64,000 nucleotides of DNA from Elizabethkingia sp. YR214 (lineage in GTDB: Bacteria > Bacteroidota > Bacteroidia > Flavobacteriales > Weeksellaceae), in the NCBI RefSeq assembly GCF_003058195.1, contig NZ_QBUH01000003.1, forward strand, positions 372,001-436,000. The letters run 5' to 3'. Position 1 is the first letter of the stretch. Each line of letters begins with the position of its first letter. Positions 1 to 9,431 of this stretch are shown here, piece by piece. The notes under the pieces were generated by a model that saw only the letters and a program-made list of their open reading frames with translations, had not been told where the DNA came from and did no database searches. A program made the position numbers and the translations under genes.

Positions 1-2
1 CG

Positions 3-41
3 GTAGCTCTAAAAGGTTCTACAGAAGCTGCTCAATTTTAA
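3..41 (+). CDS. 3' end of an unidentified gene entering from the left
   Basis: One frame reads VALKGSTEAAQF and stops at 39-41. The composition looks protein-like, but only 12 residues are in the window, so the product cannot be named. A second frame stays open to about 125, so even the frame is uncertain. Confidence 0.3.
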   Translation, partial: VALKGSTEAAQF

Positions 42-161
42 AAAAAATAAGTGAGGGTAATGCCATCATTTCATGCAAGATAGGTTTTGTAACAAAAGCA
101 AAAACACTATGGTTTGAATGTTAAAACAGCATAACATCTATCAGGATTGCAGAATATTTTT

Positions 162-169
162 TACATTTG
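162..169 (+). promoter_or_regulatory. -7 promoter element for aqpZ
   Basis: TACATTTG fits the Bacteroidota -7 consensus TAnnTTTG and lies 27 bases before the aqpZ start. No TTG sits at the usual -33 spacing, so the call rests on the -7 box alone. Confidence 0.4.
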
Positions 170-196
170 ATAAACAAATATTAAAATATTAATGAA

Positions 197-916
197 ATGA
201 AAAAATTATTCGCTGAGTTTTTTGGCACCTTTTGGTTAGTATTCGGAGGGTGTGGTAGTGCAGTATTTGCAGCCGGTGTTCCCGACATTGGTATAGGATT
301 ATTAGGTGTGGCATTAGCCTTCGGGTTAACAGTTGTTACAATGGCATATGCTGTTGGTCATATTTCCGGAGGACATTTTAATCCTGCCGTTTCTTTCGGG
401 CTTTTAGCGGGCGGAAGATTTAGTGCAAAGGATCTTGTTCCTTATATTATTGCTCAGGTATTGGGAGCGGCAGCGGCGGCTGGTTGTCTTTACATTATCC
501 TGAATGGTGCTGGTGCATTTTCTGCTGAAGGACCGGGAGCATTTGCAACCAACTTCTACGATATGCCAGGCTATAATGGAAGAAGTTATTCTATGGGTGC
601 AGCTTTCCTTGCGGAGTTTTTACTAACCGCTTTCTTCCTGATTATTATTATGGGAGCAACAGATAAATGGGCTAATGGTAAATTTGCAGGATTGGCAATT
701 GGTTTAGGATTAACACTGATTCACCTGATTTCAATTCCAATTACCAATACTTCTGTTAACCCGGCAAGATCTACTTCTCAGGCTTTATTTGTAGGTGGAG
801 TAGCATTACAGCAATTATGGTTGTTCTGGGTAGCGCCAATTCTTGGTGGTATTGCCGGTGGACTGATCTACAAGTTTTTGCTTCAGCGCGACGGTGGAGA
901 AGAAATTGCTAACTAA
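197..916 (+). CDS. aqpZ: Aquaporin Z, water channel
   Basis: A six-helix MIP-family channel of 239 residues, normal for AqpZ, that lets water cross the inner membrane. Both NPA boxes are present at residues 62-64 and 188-190. The selectivity filter is of the water-specific AqpZ type (F42, H176, T185, R191) and not the wider glycerol-facilitator type. The segment [18 protein letters not shown] is essentially the AqpZ signature. An earlier ATG at 192 stops after two codons, so 197 is the start. The gene stands alone with its own promoter and terminator. The neighbouring gene on the left is cut off, so no operon can be argued. Confidence 0.95.
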   Translation: MKKLFAEFFGTFWLVFGGCGSAVFAAGVPDIGIGLLGVALAFGLTVVTMAYAVGHISGGHFNPAVSFGLLAGGRFSAKDLVPYIIAQVLGAAAAAGCLYIILNGAGAFSAEGPGAFATNFYDMPGYNGRSYSMGAAFLAEFLLTAFFLIIIMGATDKWANGKFAGLAIGLGLTLIHLISIPITNTSVNPARSTSQALFVGGVALQQLWLFWVAPILGGIAGGLIYKFLLQRDGGEEIAN

Positions 917-939
917 GCAGTAACAAAATATTGAATATC

Positions 940-972
940 AAAAAAGACCTTCTGAAAAGAGGGTCTTTTTTG
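940..972 (+). terminator. Rho-independent terminator after aqpZ
   Basis: AAAAAGACC and GGGTCTTTTT form a stem around a short loop, followed by T residues. The A-tract on the left lets it also serve the opposing 1004-2008 gene. Confidence 0.8.
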
Positions 973-1003
973 ATTATTTGTCATTCTAATAATCAAATAT
1001 TTT

Positions 1004-2008
1004 TTAGCTAACCAAAAGACTACAGCCTCTGATATCTGAGTGGTCTATTCTTCCCAGAACCTGAAATTTTCTTTTACCAGATGAATCAATATCAAAACGT
1101 CCCAAATCTTGTGTGGCAATAAATGCACAGCTATGCTTATTGGCTAGGTCAATAATATTGATAGCCCCGGTACGTCTCTCATCTATATACGAAAACGGAT
1201 CTTCTGTATTACGGATCAGAATCCGCATCCAGTTCGGTGTTTCATATTCATTATTCCCTTTTGAATAAGCCTGTGATAATAATTCTGTCATGCTATATTC
1301 GGAGTAAATTTTCTCAGTACCAAAACCTGTTTGTAATTCCTGAAGAAGCTGATCTTTTGTGATCTCTTCTTTTCTACCTTTCATTCCTCCGGTCTCTATA
1401 ACAATACCATTGGGGATTTTAAAGTTGGTTATATTAAGTTGTTGCAGGGTATCTAAGAAGTCCAATAAAGCGAAAGAAACTCCAAATACAATGTATTTTT
1501 TCTGTTCCTTTTCCAGATGCTGAATCTGCTTTAGAAGGTCTTCATGATTATATAAGAAGTAACCATTCTCAGGCTGATTAGAAACCTTCATCAGATAATC
1601 TACCATATAAACCAACGAAGAGTTTTGTCTTTCCAGATAATTGGGCAGAAGCCCCAGGAAAACAAAGTCTTCAGGTTTACCAATAAATTGCTCAAAGCTT
1701 TTATAAAGACTTTCTTCGTATAGCCTGGCATCATAAATCCAATGTTTGGAAAGGTTCATTTGTGTGGTACCACTACTTTGAAAATAAAATTGAGGTTTTT
1801 TGTTTTGATCAACTACTGTATGATTTTTAAACATTTCTATTGGTAGAAAAGGAATATCCTCTATCTGAGTAATTTCCTCGGGTTTGATATTCAGATAGTC
1901 TGTAAATTTTCTGTAAACTTCAATATTTTGATACTGATAACGAAATGTTTCCAGACAAGCCTGTGTGAAATCCTCTTCTGTTTTTATATTAAAAATGTCT
2001 AACTTCAT
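1004..2008 (-). CDS. LuxE/PaaK-family acyl-activating enzyme
   Basis: 334 residues resembling the acyl-protein synthetase (LuxE) and phenylacetate-CoA ligase (PaaK) branch of adenylate-forming enzymes. The phosphate-binding motif is seen as FQSSGTTQMNLSKHW around residue 80. The adenylate-site region EYSMTELLSQAY and the later DLGR segment also fit. Relatives activate a carboxylic acid with ATP. In luminous bacteria LuxE passes the acyl group to an internal Cys. No luxC, luxD, reductase or acyl carrier gene lies nearby, so the substrate is unknown. Stand-alone members are common in Bacteroidota, often near cell-surface polysaccharide genes, which are not seen here. It has its own -7 box. Confidence 0.75.
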   Translation of the reverse strand: MKLDIFNIKTEEDFTQACLETFRYQYQNIEVYRKFTDYLNIKPEEITQIEDIPFLPIEMFKNHTVVDQNKKPQFYFQSSGTTQMNLSKHWIYDARLYEESLYKSFEQFIGKPEDFVFLGLLPNYLERQNSSLVYMVDYLMKVSNQPENGYFLYNHEDLLKQIQHLEKEQKKYIVFGVSFALLDFLDTLQQLNITNFKIPNGIVIETGGMKGRKEEITKDQLLQELQTGFGTEKIYSEYSMTELLSQAYSKGNNEYETPNWMRILIRNTEDPFSYIDERRTGAINIIDLANKHSCAFIATQDLGRFDIDSSGKRKFQVLGRIDHSDIRGCSLLVS

Positions 2009-2030
2009 AATACTAATGTCAAAAACGCTA

Positions 2031-2038
2031 CAAATTTA
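2031..2038 (-). promoter_or_regulatory. -7 promoter element for the LuxE-like gene
   Basis: Read on the minus strand the site is TAAATTTG, 22 bases before the start at 2008. No clear -33 TTG is seen. Confidence 0.5.
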
Positions 2039-2055
2039 CGAAGTTTTTGTGGGAG

Positions 2056-2976
2056 CTATGAGGTTTTTAGAATTTCCTTTATTCCTTGTTTATAGGTTGT
2101 CGGTGTAAAGTTGAATTCCTGAACAAATTTTTCACTGTTAAAGAAATAGTCTCTGTCATTCTGGTATTGCATTTCTATAAGCTCTTTTATTGTTTTAGAA
2201 AATAAGCCTGCCAGTCTTAGCATAAAAGAAGATAACAAAGTATATTGAGGCTTTGTATTTAGTTCTGCCGCGACAAGTTCTATAAATTGTTTGCCGTTTA
2301 ATCTTTCCGAAGAAGTTGGGAGGTGCCAGTTTTGCCCGTATGCGGAAACTGTATTACCTAATAATGCAAGGCCTTTGGCTGCATCAATGGTATAGGTGAA
2401 AGAATGAACTTTGGTAGTATCAGATTGCCATTGTGCCTTTTTACCTTTTTTAAAATTATCTATAACTAAAAGATTCAAAATACCATTTCTTGAATCAGGT
2501 CCATAGAAGTCAGCACTTTTAGCGATAATTAATTTTAATCCGTTATTTTTTTCAGCTTCATGGAGTTTTTTGATGAGTTGTTCCCTTATTTTTCCTTTTT
2601 TAGAAGGAGGATTAATGTGGCTGTCTTCATGCATGTTTCCGATTTCTTTTTCAGAGTATGCATATACATTGTCCAGAAAAACGAGTTTTGTACCATTGGT
2701 AAGGCATGCTTTTATTACATTTTGTATAATAACTGGCCACTGTTTCTCCCAAATTTTATAATCATAAGGAAGACCCACGGTAAGGTAGGCTACATCTGTG
2801 TTTTCCAAAGCCTGAATAACATTTTTTTCATCAAGTAAATCGGCGGCAAATAATTCATCATCCTGATTTACTTTTTTGGGATTTCGGGCAACAAGTCTGA
2901 CTTTGTCAGTGTATTTTCTAAGTTCTTTTGCTAATGGAGTTCCTATATCTCCGCCGGCACCAAGTATTGTCTGCAT
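2056..2976 (-). CDS. NAD(P)-binding epimerase/dehydratase-like protein
   Basis: 306 residues with a Rossmann fold. The dinucleotide-binding loop GAGGDIG is at residues 6-12, followed by a basic cluster (VARNPKK) that would favour NADPH. This fits the atypical short-chain dehydrogenase group (NmrA-like or NAD-dependent epimerase). The family catalytic YxxxK is not clearly recognisable, so a redox role cannot be assumed. It lies 59 bases downstream of a Crp/Fnr-type regulator on the same strand, a frequent pairing that may reflect control. Substrate unknown. Confidence 0.75.
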   Translation of the reverse strand: MQTILGAGGDIGTPLAKELRKYTDKVRLVARNPKKVNQDDELFAADLLDEKNVIQALENTDVAYLTVGLPYDYKIWEKQWPVIIQNVIKACLTNGTKLVFLDNVYAYSEKEIGNMHEDSHINPPSKKGKIREQLIKKLHEAEKNNGLKLIIAKSADFYGPDSRNGILNLLVIDNFKKGKKAQWQSDTTKVHSFTYTIDAAKGLALLGNTVSAYGQNWHLPTSSERLNGKQFIELVAAELNTKPQYTLLSSFMLRLAGLFSKTIKELIEMQYQNDRDYFFNSEKFVQEFNFTPTTYKQGIKEILKTS

Positions 2977-3035
2977 AATTTTTTTGTAAAAATATTAGCA
3001 ATGTTATACCTAAAACGATGACTTGGGTTAAGGTT

Positions 3036-3617
3036 TTAGGATTGTATCAGTCTTTTCCTGATTCTGCTCAGGCTTTCCGGGGCTATTCCCAGATATTGTG
3101 CAATATATCGTTGCGGAATTCTCTGCAGGATTTGTGGTTTCTCCTGTATCAGTTCCAGGAATTGTTTCTCCGGAGAAAAGGAGAGTAGTGATTTTGTTCT
3201 GCGCATACTTTCTGTAGCTACATTTTCAACAATAACTTTAAAGAAAGTTGCAATATTCTCAGACGCTCTCATTGCATTTGCAAGATTAACACAGCTGGTA
3301 ACAAGGCAGGTAGTTTCTTCTTGGGTAATAATAAAGGATGTGGCCGGAATCTGTCTGGAAAAACTTTCTAAATCTGTCAGGAATTCATTTTCAAAAGCGA
3401 AATAACAGACTCTTTCATGTCCTTCTTCATTGATGTAGTATTGGCGTAAAGCTCCTTTGATAACAAAAAAGGCTTCATGAGCTGTTTTTCCGGCCTCCAG
3501 CAGAAGTGTGTTCTTTTTAAATTTTTTCTCTTCAAAAACAGATAAAAACAATCTGATATCTTCCTCCTCAAAAGGTGTTGTTTTGTTGATAACTTCTATG
3601 AGGGGATGATTTTCCAT
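3036..3617 (-). CDS. Crp/Fnr-family transcription regulator
   Basis: 193 residues. An N-terminal cyclic-nucleotide-binding fold (about residues 25-120, with GALRQYYINEEGHERVCYF) is followed by a C-terminal helix-turn-helix, IPQRYIAQYLGIAPESLSRI, at about 165-185. No Fnr-type iron-sulfur cysteine cluster is evident. Bacteroidota have many such small Crp-like proteins and their ligands are mostly unknown, so cAMP binding should not be assumed. It starts 3 bases after lpxH stops, so it is translated from the queD-lpxH transcript. Confidence 0.88.
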   Translation of the reverse strand: MENHPLIEVINKTTPFEEEDIRLFLSVFEEKKFKKNTLLLEAGKTAHEAFFVIKGALRQYYINEEGHERVCYFAFENEFLTDLESFSRQIPATSFIITQEETTCLVTSCVNLANAMRASENIATFFKVIVENVATESMRRTKSLLSFSPEKQFLELIQEKPQILQRIPQRYIAQYLGIAPESLSRIRKRLIQS

Positions 3618-3620
3618 ATT

Positions 3621-4388
3621 TTATCCTTCGTAGGTTTTTAATTCAAAATGATCTCCATCGAAAACACCATAAGTGAAATAGCCAATCCAGTCACCAAGGT
3701 TAATGTATTTTGATTGTCCGGCATTCAGATCCAGTACCATTGGCAGATGTCGGTGGCCAAAAATGAAATAATCGATCTTTTCAGTTTTTAATTTTTCCTT
3801 GGCGTAGATAATTAAAAACTCTTTTTCTTCACCCAGAAATTCTTTGTCTTCTTCACCGCTGATCATTTTATTTTTCTGAGAAAGGTATAATGCTATTCTC
3901 ATGGCGATATCAGGGTGTAGCCATTTGAAAAACCATTGTGCTACAGGATTGGTAAAAAGTTTTTTCATTCTTTTATAGCCTTTGTCTCCGGGACCTAGTC
4001 CGTCGCCATGGGCTAAAAGAAAGTTCTTACCTGAAATTTCGTAGTATTTTTTTGTGAAATAAACCGGAACTTCCAGTTCGTCTTCAAAATAAGATTTCAT
4101 CCACAGATCGTGGTTGCCTACAAAAAAGTAAAGTTCTATTCCGCTGTCTTTTAATTCGGCAAGTTTGCCTAAAAGTCTTACATAACCTTTAGGAATTACA
4201 TGTTGCCATTCGTGCCAGAAATCGAAAAGGTCACCCATTAGGAAAAGAACCTGTGCATCCTTCTTTATTTCGTCCAGCCAACGGATGAATTTTGCTTCAC
4301 GAACTTTGCTTTCTTTAGGAGTAGGAGCTCCAAAATGCTGGTCGGAAGCGAAATATATTTTTTTACCTTCTTGTAAATCAATTTTCAT
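3621..4388 (-). CDS. lpxH: UDP-2,3-diacylglucosamine diphosphatase LpxH-type
   Basis: A metallophosphoesterase of 255 residues that in this family cleaves UDP-2,3-diacylglucosamine to lipid X in lipid A synthesis at the inner membrane. All metal-binding motifs are visible in order: D16-x-H18 (SDQHFG), GDLFDFW, GNHDLW, a mid-protein LAHGDG and the C-terminal GHRH. The FDFW segment and length fit LpxH better than generic phosphoesterases. It follows queD by 5 bases and precedes the Crp-like gene by 3, so the three form one operon. Confidence 0.88.
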   Translation of the reverse strand: MKIDLQEGKKIYFASDQHFGAPTPKESKVREAKFIRWLDEIKKDAQVLFLMGDLFDFWHEWQHVIPKGYVRLLGKLAELKDSGIELYFFVGNHDLWMKSYFEDELEVPVYFTKKYYEISGKNFLLAHGDGLGPGDKGYKRMKKLFTNPVAQWFFKWLHPDIAMRIALYLSQKNKMISGEEDKEFLGEEKEFLIIYAKEKLKTEKIDYFIFGHRHLPMVLDLNAGQSKYINLGDWIGYFTYGVFDGDHFELKTYEG

Positions 4389-4393
4389 AAAAA

Positions 4394-4846
4394 TTAATTT
4401 TCAGATTGATCCTCGGCAAACCATTCTCCATAAGAGTTTTCGGTTTCATGAAGCTTAAGATAAGCAAGAGAAATTTCCGAAGGAAGTTTTGCCTGTACTT
4501 TTGCAGCAATTTCATACAGCATGTTTTCACATGTAGGCTGAAAACCACAGTAAATAACTTTATGCCCTCTTCCTTCAAGCTCATTCCCCAGCTCCTTATG
4601 TGGAGAATTTGCATTGATTAGTACTGCGTGATCCCATATATCTACAACTTCTTCATTTACAATTTTTTTGATATCGCCGAAATCTACAACCATACCATTT
4701 TTAGGATTGTCTAAATCGTTAACAGGTTTCCCTTTTACGGTAACAAATAACTTGTAGGAATGTCCATGCATGTTTTTACACTTACCATCATAATTGTAAA
4801 GTACATGAGCAGTTTCAAACGTGAAAATCTTAGTAATACGAATCAT
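4394..4846 (-). CDS. queD: 6-carboxytetrahydropterin synthase
   Basis: 150 residues of the QueD/PTPS family. It converts dihydroneopterin triphosphate to 6-carboxytetrahydropterin, the second step of queuosine precursor synthesis. The zinc histidines are seen in FETAHVL and MHGHSY. The substrate Glu lies in KLHETENSYGEW, and the catalytic Cys is probably the one in KCKNMHGH. The start is fixed by a -7 box four bases upstream. Queuosine loading onto tRNA has no obvious link with LpxH, so the operon may be a matter of shared growth control. Confidence 0.92.
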   Translation of the reverse strand: MIRITKIFTFETAHVLYNYDGKCKNMHGHSYKLFVTVKGKPVNDLDNPKNGMVVDFGDIKKIVNEEVVDIWDHAVLINANSPHKELGNELEGRGHKVIYCGFQPTCENMLYEIAAKVQAKLPSEISLAYLKLHETENSYGEWFAEDQSEN

Positions 4847-4850
4847 GTGG

Positions 4851-4858
4851 CAAAGATA
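4851..4858 (-). promoter_or_regulatory. -7 promoter element for the queD-lpxH-crp operon
   Basis: TATCTTTG on the minus strand ends four bases before the queD ATG, implying a leader of only a few nucleotides. No -33 TTG is obvious. Confidence 0.6.
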
Positions 4859-4865
4859 CGAATAT

Positions 4866-4981
4866 GAGTTGAGAGTTGACAGTAAAGCCTGTAAGTTACA
4901 TGAAAGTGTTGCCCTGAATATAAGGGCGGGGTAATGTCATTTGTTTTTCCATGTATCCGGACTCACTGTCAACATCAACTC
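4866..4981. repeat. Intergenic element with imperfect terminal inverted repeats
   Basis: A left arm at 4866-4883 (GAGTTGAGAGTTGACAGT) and a right arm at 4965-4981 (ACTGTCAACATCAACTC) are near-complementary. A small hairpin GCCCT...AGGGC at 4911-4927 lies between them. It fills the space between the queD promoter and the end of the receptor gene. It could be a small non-coding repeat of the genome or a fold acting as a terminator for the receptor. Confidence 0.5.
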
Positions 4982-4988
4982 GCTCAAA

Positions 4989-7223
4989 CTAATAACTGAA
5001 AACTAACTTCAAAGCAAAGTTCCTTCCCATATTATAAATGCCTCTGTGTCCTGTATTTATTGTTTCCTGTGGTTCAAAATATTTTAATCTGCTAAGATGT
5101 GATTGATAGGCTCTGTCAAAAACATTATTGACCTGTAAATTGCACATCAGACTGCTTTTGTTTCCCACTTTCCATTCTGATGAAATTCCGATGTTCATCA
5201 GGAAATATGACGGAGTATAAGATTCAGTCTGATTCAGACCAAGATATCTGTTCTGTTCAGCGTTATATTCTGCTTCTACCATCGGAGTAATATTTTTCCA
5301 GTTATTTTTCTGGAGCGTGAAATTTTTCTCCAGTTTACCCAGCCACTTTAAAGGTGCTATTAATGGTAGATATTCTCCGTTTGTGCCTTTATCTTTGAAT
5401 TCCGGATTTTTATTAAAACCATATACCAATGCGATACTATTGCTTAGTGTCCATCCTTTTAGAGCTTGAGGGTGCAGGGCAAAGTATGCTTCTAATCCAT
5501 ATAGTCGGGCTTTTGCCTGTTGGTATTGGTAAGTACGATTTCCCTGTGCATCGGTTTGTGGTTTCCCATCTTTGTCCAATAGCATAGTAAGGTAAATAAA
5601 GTTGTCCATATTATTATTGAACGCATTAATTTCTCCGGAGAAATCACGGTAGCTGGCTATAAGGCTTAAATCCTGTTGGAATGAAAATTCGGGATCGAAG
5701 TTTTTATTTCCTAAATAAATGATGTGAGCACCCGGATCCAGACCGTTTGAAGCCATTTCTGTAATATTCGGCGCACGGTATGCTCTACCAATATTGGCTT
5801 TTATGTACAACTGTGAAGCCAGTTTGTAACTTGCTCCCAAACTTGCCGATACACCATTAAATTTTTTCTGGTACGCACTAAACTGATGATTTGCGTCTGG
5901 TGTCCCTGCAGAAACCTGTCTGTCAAAACCTGTAGTGGGATTAGCCGCAACATAGAAGTCATCCCAACGAAGATTTCTATGATCATATCTAACACCTCCA
6001 CTCACATTCCAACGGTTTTTGGACCATTTTGCGTAAGCAAATACACCTGTATCTGTCAGGTTGTAATTGGGAATAGGAAAATCGGTTGCATCTTTATTTT
6101 TGTTGTTTTGCAACATTCCGTTTGCACCAAAGCTGAATTCAAAGTTCCCGGTATTGTTCGGAATAAACCTAAAACTATAATTTAAGGTGTTTAGTCTTAC
6201 AAACATTCCGGCCTGGGATGTCTGAGTAGGGTGATTATATTCTATTCTGTTATTTCTTTGGTAACCAACGTTAGCATAAAAATCACCAATGGATGTCTCA
6301 TAATGGTTATTGGTATAAATTCTCAGATGTCGTATGTTCTGGTGTAATGGTGACAAGCTGTAGGAATTTAGCTCTTTGTTGCTTACTATAGGTCTTTTCT
6401 CCATTACATCTTCTTCGGCCTCGTGAATCTGTTTTGTAAATTGTCGTGTTTCCGGATTTCTACTGCCATCAGGAATTCCCTGCTCATTGTCATAATAGGT
6501 TATATTGAAATGAGAATAATTATTCCCTTTCTGATAACCTAATAATAATGAGAAGTTCTTCTCATTAAATCCGGTATTATAAACTCTTCCGTCTACACTA
6601 TTTCTATAGTTTTTTGCAAATCTTAGTGAAGTTGAAGTAGCAATAATCCAGTTGTTTTTATTAGCAGCCCAACGAAAACCTGCTCCCACCATACCATTGT
6701 TGGTCTGATATTCTGATGTGGCCTTCAGAGACTCTGTATTGGGTGTAACGGGAATGTAAGGGAAGAAACTAATAATTCCGGCTATGGCATCTGATCCGTA
6801 CATTAGGCTGGATGGTCCTTTGATGACTTCTGCCTGAGCAATGTTGTAAGAGTCTACCTCTATTCCGTGCTCATCTCCCCATTGTTGTCCTTCCTGTCTG
6901 TGCCCATCATATAGAGTAAGTACTCTGTTATAGCCTAAGCCTCTTATAAAAGGTTTTGATACATTCGGTCCGGTTTTTACTGCTACCAGCCCGGGAGTGT
7001 TTTGTACCAAAGCATCTATAATATTCGTCTCATTTGTTTTCTCCATCATTTTGGCCGTAATTCTTTTGATAGGTAACGGATTATCTTTTACAAATGTTTT
7101 TTTGGAAAGCCCTGTCATTACAACAGCATCTATACTATTTTCTTTAAGACTGTCTTTTATAGAGCCTTGTGAAAATACATATTGACTGCATAATGCCAAA
7201 ACTGAAACATAAAACTTCTTCAT
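4989..7223 (-). CDS. TonB-dependent outer-membrane receptor, metal-type
   Basis: 744 residues with a Sec signal peptide of about 19 residues, a TonB-box-like IDAVVMTG near residue 31, a plug domain (about 45-160) and a 22-strand barrel ending in aromatic FSY. The plug contains YDGHRQEGQQWGDEHG and KGPSSLMYGSDAIAGII. The C-terminus has the pattern Y-x2-HLSRLK...MGRN that I associate with ZnuD-like zinc and other metal receptors. This assignment is by resemblance only. His-rich plug residues would suit metal binding. A perfect inverted repeat overlies its promoter, suggesting repression by a metal-responsive regulator. Confidence 0.8.
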   Translation of the reverse strand: MKKFYVSVLALCSQYVFSQGSIKDSLKENSIDAVVMTGLSKKTFVKDNPLPIKRITAKMMEKTNETNIIDALVQNTPGLVAVKTGPNVSKPFIRGLGYNRVLTLYDGHRQEGQQWGDEHGIEVDSYNIAQAEVIKGPSSLMYGSDAIAGIISFFPYIPVTPNTESLKATSEYQTNNGMVGAGFRWAANKNNWIIATSTSLRFAKNYRNSVDGRVYNTGFNEKNFSLLLGYQKGNNYSHFNITYYDNEQGIPDGSRNPETRQFTKQIHEAEEDVMEKRPIVSNKELNSYSLSPLHQNIRHLRIYTNNHYETSIGDFYANVGYQRNNRIEYNHPTQTSQAGMFVRLNTLNYSFRFIPNNTGNFEFSFGANGMLQNNKNKDATDFPIPNYNLTDTGVFAYAKWSKNRWNVSGGVRYDHRNLRWDDFYVAANPTTGFDRQVSAGTPDANHQFSAYQKKFNGVSASLGASYKLASQLYIKANIGRAYRAPNITEMASNGLDPGAHIIYLGNKNFDPEFSFQQDLSLIASYRDFSGEINAFNNNMDNFIYLTMLLDKDGKPQTDAQGNRTYQYQQAKARLYGLEAYFALHPQALKGWTLSNSIALVYGFNKNPEFKDKGTNGEYLPLIAPLKWLGKLEKNFTLQKNNWKNITPMVEAEYNAEQNRYLGLNQTESYTPSYFLMNIGISSEWKVGNKSSLMCNLQVNNVFDRAYQSHLSRLKYFEPQETINTGHRGIYNMGRNFALKLVFSY

Positions 7224-7246
7224 TGTTATATCTGTGTAGTTAAAAA

Positions 7247-7262
7247 GTTAGACAAATCTAAC
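7247..7262. promoter_or_regulatory. Perfect inverted repeat, candidate operator
   Basis: GTTAGA-CAAA-TCTAAC is a perfect 6+4+6 palindrome that covers the -7 box of the 4989-7223 receptor gene. Its TTAG...CTAA core recalls DtxR/IdeR/MntR-type sites, which is an inference. Confidence 0.55.
7253..7260 (-). promoter_or_regulatory. -7 promoter element for the metal-type receptor
   Basis: TAGATTTG on the minus strand, 29 bases before the start at 7223. A second candidate, TATTTTTG, lies at 7262-7269. Confidence 0.5.
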
Positions 7263-7355
7263 AAAAATATTTTAAAAGAAAAATTTATTTTTTTTTAATT
7301 TGAAATATTGAGATATAAAAAGAAAAAATGGCTTTGAAAGTTTTGTTCTATGGAA

Positions 7356-7386
7356 TAAAAAAAACGCTTCCGAATGGAAGCGTTCT
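7356..7386 (-). terminator. Terminator of the pfkA-gapA operon
   Basis: On the minus strand AACGCTTC and GAAGCGTT pair around a six-base loop and are followed by a T-run. Confidence 0.85.
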
Positions 7387-7407
7387 TTATCTGAATTCTG
7401 ATCTTAA

Positions 7408-8424
<1,017 letters not shown>

Positions 8425-8444
8425 TTAATTGATTAGTAAATAAT

Positions 8445-9431
8445 TTATATGGCAAGGATTTCGGCGATCTTCATTAAATCGCCATTCATTTCATTATGTT
8501 TTCTGATGGCTTCCTCTATAGGAGTATAAACCAATTCGTTGGCTCTTATACCAGCCATTACATTGGTGTAACCCTGCATAAGTCCTACTACAGCACCATA
8601 TCCCAGACGACTTGCAAGAACTCTGTCTGCGCAGCTTGGAGAACCTCCTCTTTGGATATGCCCTAAGGTTGATACTCTGATATCGAACTCCGGGAATTCA
8701 TCTTTTGTTTTCTGAGCAAGATCATATATGTTACCCAGTTTTTCTCCTTCAGCAACAACCACAATACTTGAAGACTTTCCGGTTCCTTCAGCTTTTCTGA
8801 AGTTTTCAAAAAGATCTTCAATTTTATCTTCTCTTTCAGGAATCAGAATATCTATAGCTCCGGTTGCAATACCACTGTTTAGCGCTATAAAACCAGCATC
8901 ACGCCCCATTACTTCTACAAAGAATACTCTGTTGTGAGAAGTTGCGGTATCTCTGATCTTATCTATAGCCTCCATTGCAGTGTTTAGTGCAGTGTCATAT
9001 CCTATAGTATTATCGGTACCGAAGATATCATTGTCAATGGTACCCGGTACACCGATTACTTTTATACCAAACTCTTCACAGAAGATTTTCGCTCCGGTAA
9101 AAGTACCGTCTCCACCGATACAGACCAATCCGTCTATACCAGCTTTCTGACATTGCTCAAAAGCTCTTTGTCTCCCTTCTTTAGTTTTAAATTCCAGAGA
9201 ACGGGCAGATTTTAAAATAGTACCGCCCTGGTTGATGATATTTTTTACGGAACGGGCACCCATCTTGGTAAGATTGCCTTCCATTAAGCCTGAATAGCCT
9301 TCACGGATTCCGAAACATTCTAAATGATAATAATTAGCAGTTCTGACTACAGCACGAATAGCTGCGTTCATTCCCGGAGAATCACCTCCGGAAGTCAATA
9401 CTCCGATTTTTTTAACCTGTGATTCAGTCAT
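8445..9431 (-). CDS. pfkA: 6-phosphofructokinase, ATP-dependent
   Basis: 328 residues of the PfkA family. It phosphorylates fructose-6-phosphate in the committed glycolytic step. SGGDSPGMNAAIR forms the N-terminal phosphate loop. GGDGTFTGA and PGTIDND carry glycine at both positions that separate ATP-using from pyrophosphate-using enzymes, so ATP is the expected donor. The catalytic Asp is in TIDND. It heads the pfkA-gapA operon. A weak -7 match, TAAATTCG on the minus strand, lies at 9448-9455. Confidence 0.96.
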   Translation of the reverse strand: MTESQVKKIGVLTSGGDSPGMNAAIRAVVRTANYYHLECFGIREGYSGLMEGNLTKMGARSVKNIINQGGTILKSARSLEFKTKEGRQRAFEQCQKAGIDGLVCIGGDGTFTGAKIFCEEFGIKVIGVPGTIDNDIFGTDNTIGYDTALNTAMEAIDKIRDTATSHNRVFFVEVMGRDAGFIALNSGIATGAIDILIPEREDKIEDLFENFRKAEGTGKSSSIVVVAEGEKLGNIYDLAQKTKDEFPEFDIRVSTLGHIQRGGSPSCADRVLASRLGYGAVVGLMQGYTNVMAGIRANELVYTPIEEAIRKHNEMNGDLMKIAEILAI

